Shown here one piece after another: positions 11,081 through 22,115 of a stretch of DNA of 64,000 bases (positions within the stretch are counted from its first letter, which is position 1; each line of letters begins with the position of its first letter). Both the position numbers and the translations under genes were made by a program. The notes below the pieces were generated by a model. The model was not told where the DNA came from. It was given only the letters and a program-made list of their open reading frames with translations, and ran no database searches. The stretch is from Alliaria petiolata (taxonomy: Eukaryota; Streptophyta; Magnoliopsida; Brassicales; Brassicaceae): the NCBI GenBank assembly GCA_020283515.1, contig JAHZTW010000003.1, forward strand, positions 7,607,587-7,671,586, in the 5' to 3' direction.

Positions 11081-11389
11081 AACAAAATTTCACTGCAACC
11101 ATTGTGTTCTCAGGAGGAGAAAACCCATCTCTGCTGCTCATATCAAAGCAAACACAACCATGTATAAAAAGAAGAAAAAGTTTGAATTAATAACAACATT
11201 TTCGATTTCTAATATGAGGAGAGCAGTTTGTTATATTATGTTAAATACTTTCATGATCATATACATTACGTTTCCAGAAAAGCATAAACTGTAAGTTCAA
11301 AATCTCATTATTACCTGCATAACCAAAGGGAGTGGACATAGCTTCTTCTTATGTTGGGAAGAATAGAGCTTTGTGGGGCATTCGTTCAA

Positions 11390-11765
11390 GTAGAGATGTC
11401 ACTTTGACCCACACTCTCTCTTTCCTTTTCATCATCTCCACCAACCCGAGATTCTTCCCTTCCTCGAACCCATACTCCTCGATCCCGAATTGCTCAACAA
11501 GAATCTTCCACAATGTTTCCACTTGAAGATATCAGCGTTGTTGCAGTTAAACGCCTCGTTCTTGCCGTACGGATCAACCGCAGCCCAAATCTGCTGCTCG
11601 GCAACCAAGTCCGCGTCAGAGGCTGCCGTGGAACCTTCTTGCTCCCCCATGTAGTGTTTCGTCCTCGTCTTGCTCCCAGATGTAGTGAAACAGGGACTTG
11701 AACAGTTCAAGTCGATCGGCAACGAATTTTCTTCAAATACACCATCTTGAGAAGAAATCAATCAA
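11390..11765 (-). pseudogene. Captured VEP1-like (progesterone 5-beta-reductase) fragment
   Basis: The minus strand reads ASDADLVAEQQIWAAVDPYG then KNEAFNCNNADIFKWKH and, after a one-base shift near 11508, LVEQFGIEEYGFEEGKNLGL with VEMMKRKERVW. This is the C-terminal half of the VEP1/progesterone 5-beta-reductase family of short-chain dehydrogenases (At4g24220-like). Upstream, TKHYMG is joined almost directly to ASDAD, so the middle of the gene is deleted, and the catalytic Rossmann N-terminus is missing. It lies wholly inside the hAT at 10026-12063, so it travelled as cargo. Confidence 0.75.
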
Positions 11766-12726
11766 AAATAAGGGTAGATTATGATCAGCAATGGCAGAAT
11801 CAAAGAGAATTTGAACTTCATGGCTCAATCAATGGCGGATTTGGAGGATTCAGAGCAAAGGTTGATGAAATCGAGCTCTAATTGAGTTTATGCCCGCCTT
11901 ACCCGCACGCCCGTGACGGGTCCGCCCGCTGAACCTGAGAACCGCACGAGTCTGACCCGCGAAGCCCGCTAATTTGCGGACAACTTTTTGGAAGCTCAAG
12001 CCCGCCCCGCTATGAACTTACTTGGGCCAGGCCAGCGGGCGGACGGCCCGATTGACATCTCTACATACACGTGACTAACAAGGTTCCAAAGAAGCTCACA
12101 TATCCACCCAAGTTGTCCAGATACAAAACACCTTCAAGTCTTCCTCATTTGGCCAACAATCAAGCATTAAAGGCCATATCAATCAAGCCTTTGATTGATC
12201 TATCATTTATACTAATTTATTTGTTATTTATGTTGATTTGTTTTCTCTTTTAATGTTTTAGAATAGCCTTGGTCGAGCTCTATATAAGCTCTTTTACTTA
12301 TTCATTGTAGAATACACAACTTTTGTAAAGAAAAACCCCCTTTTATTTGCATTCAAAAGAAATAGTTCTTTGAATCAATTGTTCTTGCGAGTTCTAAGTC
12401 TTTTTGTGGAATCAGAAAGCTTATAAATCGTGGAGAGTCTTGTTGTCCATGCGAGGAATAGCCCTTAAAAACTAGAATCTCAAATCGTTGGTTGTGGATT
12501 CAATCAACAAACCGGTTACAACCCATTCAATCGCTTCCATCCCTAGCTTCAAAGCCTTGGTTCAATAAGTATAAGAACTGGTGGATTCCATTCTTACATC
12601 ACCCTAATATCAGCCACCATCATTATTTCTTCAGTTATTTCATCATTCTCACCATTTTCTCGTTCAATTATATCAAATAATTGTAGATCCAACTATAAAA
12701 TATATGTTTTGAACATAAATTGAAAT

Positions 12727-12850
12727 AAAAGCAAGGTTTTCCAAAATTTCCGATTTAACAGCCGATTAGCATTAATTCGCGGCAGTGGTCGACCGCCAGA
12801 CGTATAATCGCCGCCAAGGCGGCCGCCTTAACCGATTTTTCAAACTAATA
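12727..12850. repeat. GC-rich GGCGGCCGCC repeat fragment
   Basis: AAGGTTTTCCAAAATTTCCG at the left and TTAACCGATTTTTCAAACTA at the right flank a short GC-rich core with GGCGGCCGCC. Same class as 8935-9110. Decayed, no gene. Confidence 0.4.
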
Positions 12851-13127
12851 CCCCCCTCGAGATAATGACTCTTCTAGTCATTAATCTCGCCAGCTCATCA
12901 ATTTCGGATCGAGGGAAAAATACCACTTTTTGGGCCGAAATTACGAGAGTGTGAGGATCAGGCTCTGATACCATGTTAAGTTTCTTGGACTTCCAACTCA
13001 AAACCAATTGCAATGAGTGGATTGGCCCAAGTCCCTTATATATTGCTCAAGGTCCTTCCTAACTTCCGATATGGGACATATCTTACACATACTCTCTAGA
13101 GATTAAAGCTTCATGACCCATTAACCT
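12851..13127 (-). mobile_element. Partial short-LTR TRIM, second copy
   Basis: LTR 12974-13127, primer-binding site TGGTATCAGAGC on the minus strand at 12962-12973, internal part to a C-run (polypurine tract on the minus strand) at 12851-12856. As in the copy at 8661-8931 the downstream LTR is missing at the same place, immediately after the polypurine tract. Confidence 0.75.
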
Positions 13128-13292
13128 CTCTACTAATCCCAATAATTTTCATCACATAAATCTGCCATATGAATCCCAGCCTTAGGGACTTCTTTTCCGT
13201 TAGAGATAAAATTCAAATAATCACCTTGAAGATAAGAGGATATTATTGTTGAGTCATCTTTTCCAAAAGCCCAATTCGTAAACTTCGTTTTT

Positions 13293-13760
13293 TCACGTGA
13301 GCAACGTCACATGCGAATCGTCTCTTGGGAAGCCACAATCTCGATGAATTAAACAAGGTTTTGTATATTTTGTTCCACTAACATTTAAGAAATTATCAAA
13401 CACATCTTCTAACATTATTGTTTCAACAGACGTACCTTGCACAAAAAAAGTTTGCAAACTAGATAAGCCTCCTTGATAACCGAGGCCAATTGTTGTTTTC
13501 TCTGTTTGTCCCATGCTTAAAATATTTTCGAGATTTTAAGTTTCGTTGTTGAGCATTCGAATCACAAGACTGATGTTCCAAAGCCCTATTTTTCTCTTGC
13601 TTAGACACAAGGGCCTCTTGAAGTTTATTGATCTTGTTTTTCAGAATATGTTTTTCCATAAAAAATAATTCACTCACATTATTCCCTTGATCCCTTTTTT
13701 AACTCCAAAATGTTCACTTTGCCTTCCAACAACCTCTTATCATGGAGCCATTGAAAGTTA
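13293..13760 (-). pseudogene. Ty1/copia-like gag relic
   Basis: In two frames the minus strand gives a charged coiled-coil-like stretch (KNKINKLQEALVSKQEKNRA) followed by ILSMGQTEKTTIGLGYQGG. The coiled coil followed by a K-T-GLGY motif is typical of the gag region upstream of protease in plant copia elements. Stops and frameshifts abound, and no CCHC knuckle, protease or RT is visible. Confidence 0.4.
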
Positions 13761-13799
13761 TCATTCCTTAATTTAACTCGCGCTTGAACATCCACCGTT

Positions 13800-14580
13800 G
13801 TAACAATGTATGGGTCACCATTTGTGGCAACAACATCTGTGTGTTACACCTGAATTGATAGGTGTTACATCAGGCTCTTTTGATTCATGTACTCTGATTT
13901 GAGTTAGCGATTGAAAATTATTTCTCCCTAAACCACATTTCATATGTTGCTTCTTTAAATCCCTAGGCGTATTGTCGTCTGTTACATCACAAACAGGACA
14001 CGTTCTGGTGGCCTAAATTTTATGTCTTCAATGTGATTTTTTTTTCTTTGGACATACCGCTCATCCCAAAAAAATATTCTCTCCCACCAATTGTTGCAGG
14101 AAACATATGCAAAGGAGAATGTGTGTCTTTGAGATTGAAGTTCCAAGCAACACCATTACTTGTTCCAAAATCTTTACGTGAACAAACGGTTTTGCTCAAA
14201 TCTGATTTTAGAGAAAGCGTTGATGTTTCTTCATCATAGATTAGGCCATCGTAGAGTACTCTTACATTTTCAACTCTTTCAACCATGATTAGTTCTGCAT
14301 CATCTGCATCAAACACATCATAGATTAGACCACCAATCTGCTCCGCGAAGAAATTCTCGTCATCTTTTTCTTCTGGCTGTCATTTTGCATATTGCTTTCC
14401 TGGCCATTTAGTAATTGATTATAGATCTGTATTGCTTGAACATCACTTGATTATCTTTTTGATCTAGCATAGATGAGATCATTTTCATTATTAGCGAGAG
14501 CTTGATTGTTTTGGAATTGAATTAACATATTGAATACTTTCATTAATGCTTGTTTATCATCTTGCATCATGGTACGAGAG
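13800..14580 (-). pseudogene. Unidentified degenerate coding sequence
   Basis: Minus-strand pieces include MMQDDKQALMKVFNMLIQFQ near 14571, an open frame at 14316-14020 (FDADDAELIMVERVENVRVL onward) and CPVCDVTDDNTPRDLKKQHM, which looks like a zinc-binding finger, near 13990. They may be the upstream end of the same copia-like relic or another gene. No confident family. Multiple stops. Confidence 0.3.
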
Positions 14581-14839
14581 TATCGTTGTAGGTTAATATA
14601 TAAAAAAATCATCGGGATACCGAAGTATCGTTGATCATACTTTAGAAGAGATTTGAGTTTAGAAACCTACACTAAATTTACCTTCCTAAACGCATGATCA
14701 CATTAATCCGTGATTCTTGAGGGTTCCCAAAACACAACGTTTTAGTCATTTGTTTAAGTTTCATTTCATATTGAATTCATTTACCTTCATTTCATTGCTT
14801 ACAACAAGCAACTTTCATATTTCGTGTTAGCTTGATTCT

Positions 14840-14998
14840 TAACATCATCTTTGTTAGTCTACGTACATGTTTGGTAATTTCCTTTAAAACGTTCATAGCT
14901 AATTGATAAAATAAATGTAGTAGAATTTTTAAACATACCTGAGGCCAAAACGTTGTGGTTGAACAACCAAAACTGCTATTATTACTACAAGTTTGATG
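14840..14998 (-). pseudogene. Relic of LCR-type peptide gene (end of exon 1 and start of intron)
   Basis: Aligns with the 3' end of exon 1 and the 5' part of the intron of the intact peptide gene at 51618-51983: the donor context (TTTTGGCCTCAG before GTATGTT) and intron phrases such as CATAGCTAATTGA are conserved. The signal-peptide start and the whole cysteine exon are missing. It lies about 0.9 kb from the J-protein pseudogene at 15868, the same neighbour order as in the array. Confidence 0.7.
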
Positions 14999-15077
14999 GA
15001 TTTCTTATTACAAACGTTTCACTTGTTGGATAATGTTCAGATTTTACTATAAACTAGTTAAGTATTTGCACTATGCG

Positions 15078-15355
15078 CACACTAGTAAAATGTGTATAGC
15101 CACGGATTAACCACGAAAAGCCACGAAAACAACAATATAGTAACAAAAACATCAATATAGCAACGAAAACATCAATATAGCAACGGAAAAAATTGGTCAA
15201 AAAGCTATAGCTACGGAAAAAGCCACAAATTTTTTTCGTAACTATAGATTCATGACTAATTTTGTGTGTGGCTATAATATTGCCTTTTCGTGGTTTTTCC
15301 GTGGCTAAAATCCATGGTTATTTTGTGGCTATACGAATATTTTTTAGTAGTGTGC
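15078..15355. mobile_element. CACTA-type MITE
   Basis: The left end CACACTAGTAAAATGTGTAT and the inverse right end CACACTACTAAAAAATATTC share the CACTA terminus, and both continue with TATAGCCACGG/TATAGCCACAA subterminal motifs. The interior is built of repeated CAACGAAAACATCAATATAG and GCCACGAAAA phrases. A 3-bp TSD is not clean. Non-coding. Confidence 0.7.
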
Positions 15356-15867
15356 AGATTTAACATTTAGGAGTTTGATTTTAAAAGCAAAGGCAACAAA
15401 GCACCGATTTGTTGAGCTTTTAACCGAACAAACACTGAAACATTTGTAACCTTCGACAAAATACTCCTTACAACTGAACCACTCAAGCACAAGCAAAACA
15501 TTAAGAATAAAAACATGCTCCGTAAAAAAGATACCAACCTAAATTCACTGGAGGAATAGAAATAACAAGTAGTTTACTTTCAATTTGCCACAAAGGGAGA
15601 TAAAACAATTTGCCTTTGTTGTCATCTGGTGTGAACAATTCCTCCATTTATGGAGAGTAAATCTATAAAAATTCTTTTAGACAAGTAATGAAAGTATTCA
15701 GATTTGTTAAATCTTCCTTTTTATTTAGTAATGAAAAACAATGAAAACCTTAGCATAAAAGGATTGTGAGTTACACATAAATTAGAAACAAAACATGAGG
15801 TTCTTGTGACAGGCAAACTAAATTACCAAAGATAACAAAAAAAGTTCGAATCTTTTACACCTTACAG

Positions 15868-17585
15868 TCACAGATGAACATCAATAACATCAAGAAGCTG
15901 TGACGGTGTCGCTGCTGGGTCGAGCTGTCTGCAACCTTTGGGTGCACCGAGTGCTTCTTGACCTGTGAGCAAGTAAGACGGTATCCGATGAGAGAACCTC
16001 GAAATCTCATCCCTTGAGATGCTTCTTATCTTTTGAGAGTCCGAATGATGATGAAACACAGAGTTAAAACCAGCAACTTTAACCAAAGGAACCACTGATA
16101 CACCATATTCCTCTGTATATCCTTGAACAACTTCGACCACATCGTACTCGATCGCCTCAGCTCCTGAAAGATAGTTCCATTCAGGGGACCAGTTTCGATA
16201 CAGAGCCCAAGCCTCGCCTCTTCTTGGATAAACAAGAAACTCTCCTTGAGTGCCTGTGATCAGCTTCACTTTGTGTGAGAAAATGTAAGGTAACCTGCAG
16301 ATTTGGGTTTTCACAGCTCGAAAATCTCCACGAGTCCTTGGAACACCGGAACCAAGCCACTTTGTTGATCTAAGCTCAATGTTTCTTTCTGAAGTAAGCC
16401 GGACGATACGCATTTTGAATGGATCTACGGAGATAACCATGTCTATCATGACATAGGATCTACGCATCCCGTCTAAAGAGTCGTAAGAAGCCCATATCTC
16501 GTTATCCGCAAACGACTTCTCACTCCGATCCTTGTCAAAGTCGCAAAAATCTGGTTCAGGAACACATACCGCCAAGGCTGAAGCATCCTCAACAGCGTTT
16601 TCGTTTTCCAAAGAACCTGCATTGGCCTCATCGAGATCATCAGTTTCCATTCGCCTTTCGGTTTCAGGAACGATGGTGCACAGTTCTTGCAGCTTCTTGC
16701 TGATCAATGGCTTAGCTTTCTTCTTTAACAAATTCTTCACCTCATCCTCAGAAAACTCTTTCAAAATGTTGGACTTTGGAGCAAACCAGCTTCCAATGTT
16801 GGAACCAGCACCTGAATTTTCCATACACTTTCTTCTTTTCGGAGCATTTGTCGCTGGAGCACCACCAGCGCTCTTTTGGTATACTCTCTATGCACAGCCT
16901 CGTCTTTTCGTGCCCCGGTCAGTGGAGCATGAGTAGGAGTTTTGGTTCCAGTGTACACACCACCCCACTCAAAGGACTCATACGCACCATACACACCATT
17001 ACTGTCTCCTCTACTCTTCTTTTTTCCATCTGTTGTCTGACAGATAGAGTCAAACTGGTGCTCATGAAACGTCTTGCGGATCGGACCTGAGCCTGGAAGA
17101 TCAATTTTCACAGCTATGAACGGCTTACGACAGTTGGGATAAAGGAGGTTCTGGTTAGGTAAACACGATGCTACTCAAACTGTGTCCTGCAAGTGCGGCA
17201 TACAGTCCAAAAGATTCCATCAGAAGTTGGTTTATTGTCTGCAGTAGAAGTAGTAGCAGCAGAGGTATAGGCGTCACTCGCACGCTTTATACCTCTCTTC
17301 GAACTCTTAACTTTCGCGGTGTTAACACTTGGTTTGGCAACTTTCTGAGATCCATTGCTTGCAGGTTTTGATGATGAAGCTCCTCCTCCCTCGTATAATC
17401 CCAGATTCCATTTCAGGTCATAGTCAGCTCTCTTCGCCTTGTCGGAGAATACGCCCCACGCCTGCGAAAGTAACTTAAAGGCTTCCTCTGCTCCCACTGA
17501 CTTGTACCTGTCAGGATGAAGCATTACAGCATTACAGCCAGCTTTCTAAAACCTTTCCTCACTGTTTCGTCATTAGCCTCATAGG
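15868..17585 (-). pseudogene. J-domain/DUF3444 protein pseudogene (old duplicate)
   Basis: Duplicate of the intact gene at 60037-61980, beginning inside the J domain and running to the native stop. A 318-codon frame (16824-15868) covers the linker and complete DUF3444, including PEPDFCDFDKDRSEKSF and EIWASYDSLDGM. Upstream, the J helix and finger region (17524-17171) and the stretch between are split by frameshifts, one being an 8-bp tandem duplication of GTAATGCT just before the HPD codons. The N-terminal 75 or so residues are absent. The 3' flank (15355-15600) matches the flank of the intact gene at 58650-58840, so this was a genomic duplication and not a retrocopy. The DUF3444 half could still be translated from an internal ATG but has no evident promoter. 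Confidence 0.88.
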
Positions 17586-17590
17586 ACATA

Positions 17591-18734
17591 TGATATATCA
17601 TGGTTTTTATCCATTTTTGGACCATGATATAAGTGTTTTTATTGAGTCTTATTACTATTTTCGAGTCTATATAGAGTCTTTACAGGTTCAGGTACAATTG
17701 GAGATAAATTGGAGATTTGGATACATTTTGGAGCTTAGTGGAATGAAGTCGGATTGAAGAAACACGATTGACACCAGGATTTCCAATTTCCAGAAGCGAG
17801 AAGTTTCCAGTTTTTGAAGAAAAGGAAATCTCCAAGACTTTTCCTAATCTTCCAAGGAATTGAAGATGCGAACCTAGGCCTATAAATATAGTTGTCAAAG
17901 CCATTGTTTAGGCATAATCTCATACATTAAGAATCATAGAAGTTTAGGTTTTTGGAGAGAAGAATTTGACTCCTTTAGAGCAGATTTGGAACTCCTTTAT
18001 TTTCTTCTATTGATTTATTTTATGCTTTCTATTCAAATAATGATTTCTGTTTCATTAATCATGTCTGAGTAGTTTGCTTGTTAGGTTTAGGGTTTTCAAA
18101 GATGATTGATGAATTGTTAGGTCGAATTAAATTGTTAGGATAAAATCATTAGAGTTCTTCATCTAGATTTGTGTTTAATGCTTATTCTATCTTCGCGACC
18201 TAGAATCTGATCTTAGGTTAATTAATAGATGCGAGAGTATTATTGATTGTCTGAACTAATGTTAGATGAGCAAAATACCTATTCGCAAAGAGATTTGGTT
18301 TAGGGGTTTTGTGAACAATTGAACCTGTTATTAATGCTTGTTTGAATTATTAGAATTTGCAAAGAGATTTGGAATTCTAGGGTTTAGACATAGATAATCT
18401 TCGCAGCGAGAGTTGGTTGATTTTACATTAGTGTTTCGAGTTCAAGAACGGATCTTCATAATTCCTAACGTTCTGTCTAAACCTACAATTTAGATCACCT
18501 GAGAATTTCCCTGAACCTAGCGTCTTAGTCTCCTGATTTTAAGAAACCTAATTCGTGATTGCTCGTTTACTTCCTGCTTTAGTTTACTTTCTTATTATTC
18601 GACCTAGGATAATTCGAACTTAGAAACCTTAGTGTAGCATCTACTTTCCTTGGGATTTCGATACCCCTTATATTACGATTGCATTTGTTGTGCACTTTCA
18701 GTAGTTTTATTAAGGTAAAACCTGAGCCCTATCA
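17591..18734. mobile_element. Solo LTR of a Ty3-type element with 5-bp TSD
   Basis: Starts TGATATATCATGG and ends AGCCCTATCA. The perfect target duplication ACATA flanks it (17586-17590 and 18735-18739), and removing the LTR restores the continuity seen in every related copy (GGACATA then CCCAATTTTTATATG). It contains a TATA-like TATAAATATAG near 17880. No internal domain remains, consistent with LTR-LTR recombination. Confidence 0.9.
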
Positions 18735-18739
18735 ACATA

Positions 18740-19380
18740 CCCAATTTTTATATGCATCAGCCATTTGTCAATCATGTGTATGTAAAATTAATGATTTTGC
18801 AATGAATGACGTGTACAAAAGTAATGTCTAAAATTGAGGTAGTCATGTAGTCTTTTTGTGTAGGAAGGTATACATATTTCCTTTTGAATTAATGATATTC
18901 TTATATATATATATATATATATGCATGACTGTATTAATATTTATACATGCAATGAATGACCTGTACAAAAAAATTTGACTAAAATTAGGTAGTCATATAG
19001 GAAAGGTATACATATTTTCTTTTATATTAATAATATTTCTAACATATAGATATGCATGACTATATTAATATTTTGATATGCAATAAACGACATGTACAAA
19101 ATTAATGTCTAAAATTGGATAGTCATACAGTCAATTGTTGTGTAGTCCACGTATACCTATTTCCTTTTAATTATAAAATATTCATGTAGACATCTATATT
19201 AATATATATGCTGGTTAAATGCTATGATTTTAACAATAATAATATTATTATAAAAACTATAATATGTTTCAAAAAGTCGCATATCTTTATTTATATAATT
19301 TCACTACTAGTTGTAAAAATCCAAATATTTTACATCATGTTAGTTGTCAAAAAAAAAATTTAGACATTAATTTTATACTC
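18740..19380. repeat. AT-rich tandem repeat, unit about 140 bp (oldest copy)
   Basis: A unit containing GCATGACTGTATTAATATTT, GCAATGAATGACCTGTACAA, GGTAGTCAT and AGGTATACATATTTCC repeats about four times. The same tract sits beside every J-domain fragment and LCR copy in the window. Non-coding. Confidence 0.8.
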
Positions 19381-20044
19381 GGTTAGAAACACATATAATT
19401 ACACCTCCTCAAGTTGATGCCCATCAATCTTCGGATCTTCGAACCGAGTTTATAAATAACTTTTGGTCAGCTTTATCCAATTTGATTTATTAATTTATTA
19501 ATTTTTTGGGGTCAAACTACTACTTAATTAATGAAAATTTATTTTGGGCACATTTATTTGTATATTTAGCGTGTCGTTTGAATCTATTAATATACCATTT
19601 GGTTAAATTCATGTAATATATATTAAATTTTGTGAATTTGTTCAAAGATTGGAGCATTTGTAACCTTCAACAAAATACTACCTACAAAAGAAATACTCAA
19701 TCAAGCAGAACAAAAGAAATACTCAATCAAGCAGAACATTAGGAAGGAAAACTGACCAGATGTATTGGAGGAATAGAAATAACAAATGTTTTAGTTCCAA
19801 TTTGACACAAAAGAAGACATAACAATTTTATATAACCTTTTTCAAAAATAATTTTATATAACTGTTGTAGCAGAAACTACAGCGGTTAAAATTTGTAAAT
19901 AGGAATATATAATTTGAAAGGTTTGAGTCATCCTCTAATAACAAAGATGTTAAGGACTATATCGAGCAATCTTAGGAAGCTGAGCATAAAAAATATGGCG
20001 AACCGGATTACACCTAGTTTGATGAACGAATAACCATAAAATAA
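19381..20044 (-). other. Segment shared with 53150-53740; relic LCR promoter
   Basis: Colinear with 53150-53740 (CACCTCCTCAAGTTGATGCCC onward). At 19455-19490 it keeps the TTTTGGTCAGCTTTATCCAA block found about 100 bp upstream of each LCR start codon, but no LCR exon follows, so the gene body was lost. No open frame. Confidence 0.55.
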
Positions 20045-20488
20045 AAGTAAATAACTTTAGTATTAATGATTTCGAGTGTCTACAAGAGAAAGAACAAGAA
20101 AATGAGCTGAAATGATGAAAATAACGAGAATATTGTGTTGACAGTATTAAATTGTGTTCTTGAGTAGAAAGTGTGTTGTGAGAAGTTGTGAAAAAGATGT
20201 CCTTTGATCCTTGCTCCTTCTCTTACTTTTGTAATGATTGCATTTACTCTAGTGGATGAAGCCATTTCTAGTCAAAGAGTTGAATTATTTTTGTTTGAAT
20301 AATTCGTCTTTAGTGTTTTCCGTAGGTTTTAACTTTCCCTACTCCAAGCTTCAGACTGAACGAGTTTAGTAGCTTAACTTCGATCTGATCCCTTCCACTT
20401 CGGTAAGAAAGTTGATCTCGTCGATGTACTTTTGAATTTTACTTACTTAGTGGACCTAAAACTCTAGGCGGGGATTTGCACGCCAACA
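20045..20488 (-). mobile_element. LTR starting TGTTGGCGTGCAAATCC (copia-type)
   Basis: The minus strand from 20488 starts TGTTGGCGTGCAAATCCCC, a common start for Brassicaceae copia LTRs. Sister copies end at 54209 and 58605 (the last truncated). The far end is about 20045-20067. A 61-codon open frame inside it is not a gene. Confidence 0.55.
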
Positions 20489-20540
20489 ATAACTAAAAGT
20501 CGGATCGAGATTAGAATGGATACTGGTAAAATTCAAAAGT

Positions 20541-22070
20541 ACAGATATTTCATGCATTCATCATGCATTTACGATAGATTTTCATTCATATTGCATTCAT
20601 ATTTAGAGTATTTGTAACTTTTGTCTCATTTTAGGCCTTAGGACATGTTGCACTAGCATTTGTATAGTTTCTTGCATATTTGCATCATTTTCAGGTTGTT
20701 TGGTGTACATGGAGCTGTGTTGGATGCTGAGCATGGACAAGGAGTTAAAAGAAGAGCTAAGGAGTTGCTGGGAGTCAAGGAAGAACTCGGACAATTGAAG
20801 AAAAGTTGAGATCGAGCTGGAGTTCGACCATAAGGGTCGATCTTGGCCAAAGATCGACCACAAAATCAAAGTTCCTGGCCATTTCAAGATTTAGATCGAC
20901 CCCAAGATCGACCAAACTGGTGGATTCAGCACCTAGATCGACCCCAAGATTGACCAAACTGGTCGATCTTCCGTACCAGTTTTTCTTTCTTTCTTTGGAC
21001 AGCTCACACTTTGTCTTTTTGTGAGGGGACCAATATTTTTGTACATATGTAAACAACTTGACCTATTTTCCTAGGGAGGCACGTTTTATTTTGGGTTGTC
21101 TCTCCCATTTGAGATCTATTCACCATTGTAGGGCAAAAACCTTAGTTTTGTAAAGTTTGGATTTATTTGTATGCTAAGTACTTCTCTTTTAAAGTTTCGA
21201 TCTTTCTTCTTTGTTTAGCTAATGATGTTCAACGCCTCTTCTCTTATGATTATGGGGGGGGGGGGGGTTCCGAACATGATTAGTGAGTAGTCTTTCTTGG
21301 ATTTGAAGATGGGTTAGATTAGGGAGATTTAAGTGGAAAGCTTGGTGTTTGAGACTTAATTTCATAAAATAATTTCTCATTTAGTGTTCCTAGTGTAGAT
21401 TAGTATAAACCATGCAATCTAAACACAAGGGCATTTCTCACCCACAAGGTGTTTGATGAAATGCCCCAACCAACTAAAGAAAGAGATTTACCTTTTTATA
21501 CCAAGATATTGGTTGTTTAAGGGGTTTATTGATTCATTTAGGATTAGGTTCTCTACCTTTGCAAATATGCCCCTTTACTAATGAGAATTAGGTATTGGGT
21601 TGAAGATTAACACTAGATTAGTACCACCTAAGTTGGGAAGGTCTAGGTTAGCAATTGAGATTAGTACCACCTAAGTTGGGAAAGCCTAAGTGAGATTCCT
21701 ATATCTAAAAATGGGAATTGTTGGAGTGTGAACATCAAGTTAGCCATTTTAATCTTCTTATTCAATTACCCCATCTTTGAATTCTTGCTTTTATTTCTTG
21801 CACATTTCAAACTTAGCTTCCTTTCTTTGAGTTTAGTCTTGCTTATTGCTTATTTAAAGTCTTCTAGCTTATTACTTGTTCATGGTTTAATTTTTATGCA
21901 TTGTTTCCATTTCAATTAGGTTGTTAGAAGCTTTTTTCTTTGATTGTGCTTAGATTAGATAATTGCATGTATTCCTAGTGTTGTTAATCTTAACCCCTAT
22001 GGATTGATCCTCAAATTCTACAATGATATGAGTAGGTTTGAGTAATTGACTAGTAAAAATCCTACTATCA
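20541..22070 (+). repeat. 5' LTR of the Athila-like element
   Basis: Homologous to 25583-25998 (start of the 3' LTR). The first bases differ (ACAGATATTTC for TGAGATATTTC), so the extreme 5' end is lost. It ends CTATCA just before the primer-binding site. It includes a run of 14 G at 21254-21267 and repeated TTAGTACCACCTAAGTTGGG at about 21620 and 21663. Confidence 0.75.
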
Positions 22071-22073
22071 ATT

Positions 22074-22091
22074 TGGCGCCATTGCCATTGG
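22074..22091 (+). other. Primer-binding site of the Athila-like element
   Basis: TGGCGCCATTGCCATTGGGG follows the LTR after three bases. It matches, with changes, the TGGCGCCGTTGCCGGGG type used by the Athila/Tat/Ogre group. Confidence 0.7.
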
Positions 22092-22115
22092 GGTTTAGCA
22101 TTAACCATTAGGATT

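Larger units (their letters stand above)
10026..12063. mobile_element. Gene-carrying (Pack-type) hAT element with 8-bp TSD
   Basis: The termini TAGAGATGTCAGACGGGCC and GGCCCGATTGACATCTCTA are inverted, with GC-rich GCGGGC subterminal repeats at both ends. A perfect 8-bp target duplication CATACACG lies at 10018-10025 and 12064-12071, diagnostic of hAT. It is 2038 bp long with no transposase. The interior carries at least one fragment of a host gene (VEP1-like) and other spliced-looking coding pieces, so it is a transduplicating non-autonomous element. Confidence 0.88.
9366..12600 (+). mobile_element. Solo-LTR-like sequence split by a hAT element
   Basis: With the hAT at 10026-12063 removed, about 1.19 kb remains, beginning TGTAATCATC and ending ..TTCTTACA. 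It has a TATA-like CTATATAAGCTC at about 12280 and an LTR-like tail. An internal duplication of about 165 bp (AAGTGGAATCAG and GACGAAGTTATYCAACTT blocks near 9540 and 9720) is present. No clean TSD, so the boundaries are approximate. The open frame 9713-10210 runs into the hAT and is not a gene. Confidence 0.5.

Noticed and set aside
12071..12680. Short open frames at 12071-12253 and 12492-12680
   Set aside because: Both lie in the LTR-like sequence and have no recognisable protein features.
20080..20265. 61-codon open frame MASSTRVNAIITKV
   Set aside because: Lies inside an LTR-like repeat and is not conserved as a frame in the copies at 53.7 and 58.4 kb.
21254..21267. Run of 14 G as a G-quadruplex regulator
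   Set aside because: A single homopolymer in an LTR, prone to sequencing error and slippage. No further support.
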